From positions 1-8,873 of the forward strand of contig JAQVNT010000055.1 of the NCBI GenBank assembly GCA_028702975.1: a stretch of 8,873 nt of DNA, written 5' to 3'. Position numbers and translations under genes: made by a program. Under the pieces are notes generated by a model that was not told the origin of the DNA, did no database searches, and worked only from the letters and a program-made list of their open reading frames with translations. Within the stretch, counting starts at the first letter, position 1, and each line of letters opens with the position of its first letter. The DNA comes from Candidatus Delongbacteria bacterium. GTDB taxonomy: Bacteria; UBA4055. Positions 5,651 through 8,873 of the stretch are shown one piece after another.

Positions 5651-5678
5651 CTTATAGCTTATCGCTTATAGCTCATAG
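5651..5678. repeat. Heptamer tandem repeat CTTATAG, four units
   Basis: The units read cttatag, cttatcg, cttatag and ctcatag, so the period is exactly seven with single-base changes. Such short heptamer repeats are frequent in intergenic DNA of various bacteria and change copy number by slippage. This one lies in the 135-bp gap between the ASCH and FN3 genes. Confidence 0.6.
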
Positions 5679-5711
5679 CTGTCTTCTCGCTTTGTAATCT
5701 TATTCTGTAGT

Positions 5712-6155
5712 TTATTTATCTGGTACATATTGACCTCTTTCTAATATCTTATGAAATTTAGGTAACATTGATGGCCTCCTTTTTATGTGATGTAAACGAA
5801 AGATTGAGGCGGTGCAAGTTTGAAGTCTATCTTTAAATCTAAAGGGATATCGTATCTTGTCGTTTTTTTTGATTTTAATAGCGAAGCCTGTTTCTTTACC
5901 TTTGAAGTATTCGAAGAACGATTTCTTTTCACTCCACGGATCATTTTTAGCTAAATTCCATAATGTTTCAATATCTGTTCGTAAAATAGTATCTATCTCA
6001 AATTCGCCAACTACTTTTTGAACAGGTGAAGAGGAATAAACAACAATAGTTTTAATATTCGGATTCTTAAATATATTACGCCTAAACTCATACTTTTTTG
6101 TTCCGACAAAGATATGTTCTGCGTATTTTGGTTTGATCGATAATAAGACTTTCAT
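5712..6155 (-). CDS. ASCH-domain (PUA-like) protein, C-terminus altered by a frameshift
   Basis: The first ~112 residues match the ASCH/PUA-like fold: VLLSIKPKYAEHIFVGTKKYEFRR (residues 3-26), TIVVYSSSPVQKVVGEFEID (36-55), a central helix, then KETGFAIKIKK. ASCH proteins are small predicted RNA-binding or nucleic-acid-processing domains. The family normally ends near a PPQSFxYI motif. That motif is present, but in another frame: APPQSFVYIT and a TAA (5783-5815). A one-base slip at about 5813-5819 therefore replaces the native end with about 35 foreign residues. The tail includes MLPKFHKILERGQYVPDK, which has its own AGGAGG and ATG (5766-5768) and may once have begun a separate gene. Without the slip the protein would be 123 residues long. 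The start at 6155 lies ten bases after the PIN stop codon and lacks a clear Shine-Dalgarno, so translation is probably coupled. Confidence 0.8.
   Translation of the reverse strand: MKVLLSIKPKYAEHIFVGTKKYEFRRNIFKNPNIKTIVVYSSSPVQKVVGEFEIDTILRTDIETLWNLAKNDPWSEKKSFFEYFKGKETGFAIKIKKNDKIRYPFRFKDRLQTCTASIFRLHHIKRRPSMLPKFHKILERGQYVPDK
5758..5779 (-). repeat. Short shared start-region motif, copy 2
   Basis: On the minus strand it reads GGAGGCCATCAATGTTACCTAA, 19 of 22 bases identical to 3922-3943. It contains a strong AGGAGG and an ATG six bases later, which would begin the 18-codon ORF ending at 5712. It directly follows the native ASCH stop at 5783. Confidence 0.35.
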
Positions 6156-6165
6156 CTGTTACGGT

Positions 6166-6702
6166 TCAGGCAATGACCAGCTTCTTGTTCGCAGTCAGAA
6201 TATCAATTTCTGCGTCTCTGAAGTCGTAGTCATGAGTTAGTAATACAAAACCGTTTTCCCTGCATATTTTTAGAAATATTTTATCTGAAAAATCAAGATG
6301 GTCAACTATCAGAAGGTCGATTATTTCCTGTTTCGTAAAACTTTTACCTGCTATTTCAAAATGTTTCAAAACAGTATTTTTCAATAAGCTATAGACATCA
6401 TCAACAGCTATCTTTCCTTCTTCACTGTCTCTATATGTTTTCTTGTTCAGATGAGGATTTTTATGTGCGTCTTTATACTTTTCAAATTCAATATCGAAAG
6501 CTTTATTAAATACTTCTGAAATAATTGTCAGATCGACATATAATCTGTTTTTATTCGTCATCAGACTTTGGAATAATGAAGCATATTCCGCTTCGCACTT
6601 TTCAAGCCCTGTTGCCCAGAAAAGATACAGAATTATATTTGCATCAAAGAATATACTCCTGCTTTCCAACTCAGTGACTCTGGATATATCATACTTAGTC
6701 AT
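6166..6702 (-). CDS. PIN-domain protein, predicted ribonuclease
   Basis: The 178-residue protein has the PIN layout of acidic residues: D20 in SIFFDANIILY, E63 in TIISEVFNKAF, D137/D140 in LDFSDKIFLKIC, and D158/D160 in LLTHDYDF. It ends with the usual ILTANKKLV strand. PIN domains are Mg-dependent RNases common as VapC-type toxins. This one has an extra helical stretch of about 45 residues (75-120) before the third acidic residue, which is longer than a typical VapC, and no VapB-like antitoxin gene is adjacent. I chose the ATG at 6702 (MTKYD), four bases after GAGGGG. It overlaps the stop of the STAS gene by eight bases, so the two are translationally coupled. Earlier in-frame ATGs at 6705 and 6726 are less likely. 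Partner proteins are probably the STAS/ATPase pair (inference). Confidence 0.85.
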   Translation of the reverse strand: MTKYDISRVTELESRSIFFDANIILYLFWATGLEKCEAEYASLFQSLMTNKNRLYVDLTIISEVFNKAFDIEFEKYKDAHKNPHLNKKTYRDSEEGKIAVDDVYSLLKNTVLKHFEIAGKSFTKQEIIDLLIVDHLDFSDKIFLKICRENGFVLLTHDYDFRDAEIDILTANKKLVIA

Positions 6703-7057
6703 CATTCCCCTCGCCCAAAATCTCACTGATGGATTTTTTCAGCTGACCTTCACGGTCTTTGTAAAATGCTTTAGCCGTGTCAGTCACTCTTTTTATTCTA
6801 CGGACATCATCCTGATCAATATTAACAACTTCAAGACTGGATTTGATCTTTTCTTCCGTATAATCTCTGTAAAGCTGTCCGATAGCCGTATTAAGGAATG
6901 CAGTAGTGATCATACTTACATTCTGAAAAGAAAGGATTATCTTCTTGCCTTCAACAAATCCTTTTTTTATCAGCGTATATACTTTCTGACCGTCCTCAGC
7001 TTCGATACAAAGCTGGTTTCCAACGATATTGTAAATTTTCAGTTCAATTGTTTCCAT
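6695..7057 (-). CDS. STAS-like DUF4325 protein
   Basis: The 120-residue protein matches the STAS-like DUF4325 family. The N-terminal strands are followed by KKIILSFQNVSMITTAFLNT (residues 38-57) with AIGQLY (58-63), then SSLEVVNID and IKRVTDTAKAFYKD. In STAS anti-sigma antagonists such as SpoIIAA or RsbV, a Ser/Thr at the start of the equivalent helix is phosphorylated by a GHKL kinase; T51/T52 occupy the similar place here. DUF4325 genes often lie beside an ATP-binding protein gene, as in this window. The start at 7057 lies eight bases after the ATPase stop, and the end overlaps the PIN start. The tight packing argues for a single complex. The family is recognised with good confidence, but the switching role is inferred. 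Confidence 0.85.
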   Translation of the reverse strand: METIELKIYNIVGNQLCIEAEDGQKVYTLIKKGFVEGKKIILSFQNVSMITTAFLNTAIGQLYRDYTEEKIKSSLEVVNIDQDDVRRIKRVTDTAKAFYKDREGQLKKSISEILGEGNDD

Positions 7058-7065
7058 TCTGTCTC

Positions 7066-7929
7066 CTAAAATAAATCGTTACTGTCAATTTCTTCTTTTA
7101 ATGCGTATGATGAATCGTCGTCCGTTCTTATACTAACATTTATGTAAGAACCGGGAAAATCATAAGGAAATTTATGTATTCTTTCTCCTTCTTCATCAAA
7201 CTCATAGAACCCGTTACCGCTTATTATTTGCAGCCTACCTTTATTCAATTTTATAAATTCATGCAATATTGCCAGTCCAATTCCGCCGGTAATATCGTTT
7301 TTTGTTGTGTTTCTGTCCTTAATCGCCCATTTTATTGCCTGTCCGGCTGTGAAATTTGTTAACAAAGCATCATTCACGACACGCTGGAATCCTTTTCCGG
7401 TATCCGCTATTGTGAATTCAATTTTATTCTTAACCGGGAAGACTTGACCGCAGGTATATATGAATTTTGTTCCGCTGTGGTCTTTTGCATTGACGAAAAG
7501 TTCATATATGGATTCAGCGATCTTCTTTTTTAAAGCTCCTGTCATTTCAGGCATCTCAGACCTGTTTATAAACTCATCTATTATATAGCTGTTGAAAAAC
7601 CTGCCGTCAGTAGGTTTTATTTTTAAATATTCAATTGTACTATGCCTGTCATCAATTACTCTTTCGTAACCGTAATGCGATAAAAATCCATTTCTCATCA
7701 GAACATTTTTTGTTTCTGAGTTTTCAATAAATAAATTAATGGTATTCATATTATCAATAAATAAATCCAGCACACCACCTAAAACTGCGGCCATGTTAGC
7801 ACCGAACCATTGATCCAAATGAATATCAATTGTATCAAAAAATGTATCCTTGTGTGTTTGATACAGCTCTATTATTTGCTTGTAGCTATTGTAACCATTA
7901 TCAATTTTTGTAAGTGTATAAATTGCCAT
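7066..7929 (-). CDS. GHKL-type ATPase with a STAS-like N-terminal region
   Basis: The 287-residue protein carries a HATPase_c fold in its second half: N-box E143..N147 AKDHS, G1 box D176-T-G178-K-G180, and G2 box GGIGLAIL (215-222). NKGRLQIISGNGFYEF (229-244) follows. There is no dimerisation helix with a phosphoacceptor histidine, no sensor domain and no membrane segment, so it is not an ordinary histidine kinase. It more resembles anti-sigma-type serine kinases (SpoIIAB/RsbW) or a Hsp90/MutL-like switch ATPase. Residues about 28-105 (FFDTIDIHLDQWFGANMAAVLGGVLD..., RNGF) look STAS-like, though this is a weaker call. The start at 7929 has GGGGAG eleven bases upstream, next to the stop of a 19-codon leader ORF. 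It heads the operon with the STAS, PIN and ASCH genes. Confidence 0.88.
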   Translation of the reverse strand: MAIYTLTKIDNGYNSYKQIIELYQTHKDTFFDTIDIHLDQWFGANMAAVLGGVLDLFIDNMNTINLFIENSETKNVLMRNGFLSHYGYERVIDDRHSTIEYLKIKPTDGRFFNSYIIDEFINRSEMPEMTGALKKKIAESIYELFVNAKDHSGTKFIYTCGQVFPVKNKIEFTIADTGKGFQRVVNDALLTNFTAGQAIKWAIKDRNTTKNDITGGIGLAILHEFIKLNKGRLQIISGNGFYEFDEEGERIHKFPYDFPGSYINVSIRTDDDSSYALKEEIDSNDLF

Positions 7930-7944
7930 TTATATTTCAACTCC

Positions 7945-7955
7945 CCGAAATTCGG
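7945..7955. promoter_or_regulatory. Small palindrome beside the ATPase ribosome site
   Basis: CCGAA-A-TTCGG overlaps the edge of the GGGGAG ribosome site (7941-7946) and touches the leader ORF stop at 7956-7958. In RNA it could form a four-pair hairpin that partly hides the ribosome site, opened when a ribosome finishes the leader. This coupling is an inference. Confidence 0.35.
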
Positions 7956-8015
7956 TTATAAATTTAACTCATTTAGTAAGAAATTGAAAGTAATTTCCTT
8001 GTGTTCTTTTCCCAT
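7956..8015 (-). CDS. 19-codon leader ORF starting in repeat copy C
   Basis: The ORF MGKEHKEITFNFLLNELNL ends in TAA just before the ATPase ribosome site. Its start, first four codons and GGGAG ribosome site come from repeat copy C, exactly as for the two BRO-N genes; after MGKE the sequence diverges. Two readings fit. It may be the stump of a third BRO-N gene replaced by the ATPase operon, or a leader whose translation helps start the ATPase gene 26 bases downstream. An overlapping ATG at 8020 gives a different short frame with poorer ribosome spacing. Confidence 0.4.
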   Translation of the reverse strand: MGKEHKEITFNFLLNELNL

Positions 8016-8106
8016 TTCATTTTCTCCCGTTAAATTACTCTTTTATCTTTACAAGAGCAATATAACATCAGACCCGTGTCAAATCGTGACCTACCCTAAT
8101 CTTTCT
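8004..8106 (-). repeat. ~100-bp leader repeat, copy C (upstream of the ATPase/STAS/PIN operon)
   Basis: It matches copies A and B over the ribosome site, the CTCTT/AAGAG inverted repeat (8038-8057, one loop base changed) and most of the dyad. The far arm of the dyad ends early (8075-8090, only GTCA/TGAC kept), and the next bases run straight into the DUF4268 stop codon at 8096. The repeat thus bridges the DUF4268 3' end and the ATPase operon, where it could supply the operon's leader. Confidence 0.85.
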
Positions 8107-8873
8107 TCAACTTCTTGACCGGATTTTTAAATGCATTGTACATTCTTTCTGAGGCATCAACAAGAAACTTTATCATTTTACTCCAATCGTCCTTATCGAA
8201 AACATCCACACCTGCCAGTACGGATTTAATTCTACAGGTTACTTTATCATCCTGTCTGTCCCATATCAGTTCACCACCGAAAGCTGTTTCGATCTTGTCT
8301 TTCATTTTGTAAAGGAAATCAAAGCATTTTTTATTTTCTTCTTTATCTCCTCTATTGACAGCAATATCCGACTGGGCATATTCTCCGGTTACAATAATGT
8401 TTAAACTCAACCCGAACATCCCCATACTTTTTCTTAACCACCTGTCGTTGGTTGGTGAGGAATTTCCATATAAGTCATTTACACGATTACTGGCTTCTAA
8501 ATATTTTTTCCAGAATTCTAACCTAATATTATGCCTGTTTTTTAAATCATCCTGAGTTTTTATTTCTTCTTTAGCTTTATTTGCCATCCTGATCGAATAA
8601 TCTTCTGTATCTTTAACCGGTAATATCTGTTCTATATTTAAGAATAATTTCTCTTCTAAAGCAAAAGGTGTCACTTTGAAGCATTGTGCCCTTATATTAT
8701 AATTCATGAGCCATAATACAGTTGAAGTCACTTCCTTCCGAAATTTACCTGCAACCAATATTATCCTTTGAGTAGCACCCTTATTCAATTCAAGCTCTTC
8801 ATATTCCTGACCATCAAAAAACTCAACAAGCAATTCTTCCGCTGACTTATCTTCAAAATACTTATCCAAATAT
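8096..8873 (-). CDS. DUF4268 protein, C-terminal ~259 residues (5' end outside the window)
   Basis: The frame is open to the window edge. A TTG at 8869 is an in-frame leucine in YLDKYF, not a credible start, so the gene is partial. The visible N-terminal part contains QRIILVAGKFRKEVTSTVLW with LMNYNIRAQCFKVTPF (from about residue 34), a segment that in relatives follows a nuclease-like domain. The DUF4268 domain runs from about residue 115 to the end: RLEFWKKYLEASNRV, SSPTNDRWLRKSMGMFGLSL, DKEENKKCFDFLYKMKDKIE, AFGGELIWDRQDDKVTCRI, and DDWSKMIKFLVDASERMYNA. DUF4268 proteins are frequent beside restriction and other defence genes. Their biochemical role is not firmly known, and a PD-(D/E)XK-type nuclease part would lie in the missing half. 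The gene ends in TAG and runs straight into repeat copy C. A broken copy of its 3' end lies at 3959-4129. Confidence 0.85.
   Translation of the reverse strand, partial: YLDKYFEDKSAEELLVEFFDGQEYEELELNKGATQRIILVAGKFRKEVTSTVLWLMNYNIRAQCFKVTPFALEEKLFLNIEQILPVKDTEDYSIRMANKAKEEIKTQDDLKNRHNIRLEFWKKYLEASNRVNDLYGNSSPTNDRWLRKSMGMFGLSLNIIVTGEYAQSDIAVNRGDKEENKKCFDFLYKMKDKIETAFGGELIWDRQDDKVTCRIKSVLAGVDVFDKDDWSKMIKFLVDASERMYNAFKNPVKKLKKD

Noticed and set aside
6695..7929. Classic two-component histidine kinase and response regulator
   Set aside because: The ATPase has no phosphoacceptor histidine helix or sensor domain, and the neighbour is STAS-like with no receiver-domain Asp/Lys pattern.
1041..8106. 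CRISPR array made of the repeats
   Set aside because: The repeats are about 100 bp long, kilobases apart, and contain start codons of genes. There are no regularly spaced short repeats.

Overview
All convincing genes in this window lie on the minus strand, so the biological reading order runs from high to low coordinates. The DNA is AT-rich. The secreted proteins carry short 'DGT' beta modules, a Cys-poor FGE-sulfatase-like domain, a fibronectin III domain and a lipoprotein with a carboxypeptidase-regulatory-like start. That mix is common in uncultivated bacteria of the FCB group (for example Cloacimonadota or Delongbacteria). This placement is a weak inference: there is no rRNA or marker gene here.

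Region by region, in transcription order. (1) 8873-8096 is the 3' part of a DUF4268 protein gene. (2) 8106-7930 is a ~100-bp intergenic repeat (copy C), a 19-codon leader ORF and a small palindrome. (3) 7929-5712 is a compact operon of a GHKL-type ATPase, a STAS-like DUF4325 protein, a PIN-domain nuclease and an ASCH-domain protein whose C-terminus is frameshifted. (4) 5711-4156 holds two short heptamer tandem repeats, then a secreted FN3 protein and a secreted FGE-sulfatase-like protein that appear co-transcribed. (5) 4129-3959 is a broken second copy of the DUF4268 3' end. (6) 3876-3121 is a lipoprotein. (7) 3110-2173 is repeat copy B followed by a BRO-N (phage antirepressor-like) gene interrupted by one in-frame TGA. 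(8) 2141-1155 is a trmO-type tRNA methyltransferase gene and a TPR-like helical protein. (9) 1143-552 is repeat copy A followed by a second BRO-N gene lacking its central ~117 residues. (10) 551-108 is a non-coding region with several palindromes, and 107-1 is the start of an unrecognised gene.

Two features stand out. The first is the ATPase/STAS/PIN operon, which resembles an anti-sigma/anti-antagonist partner-switching pair joined to a predicted RNase; this may be a regulated toxin or defence module, but that is inference. The second is a repeat in three copies that carries a TGTCA/TGACA palindrome, a small conserved inverted repeat, a Shine-Dalgarno site and the first four codons (MGKE) of what follows. 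It sits in front of both BRO genes and in front of the ATPase operon. Together with the duplicated DUF4268 end, the damaged BRO genes and the frameshifted ASCH gene, it marks the window as a reshuffled accessory region.
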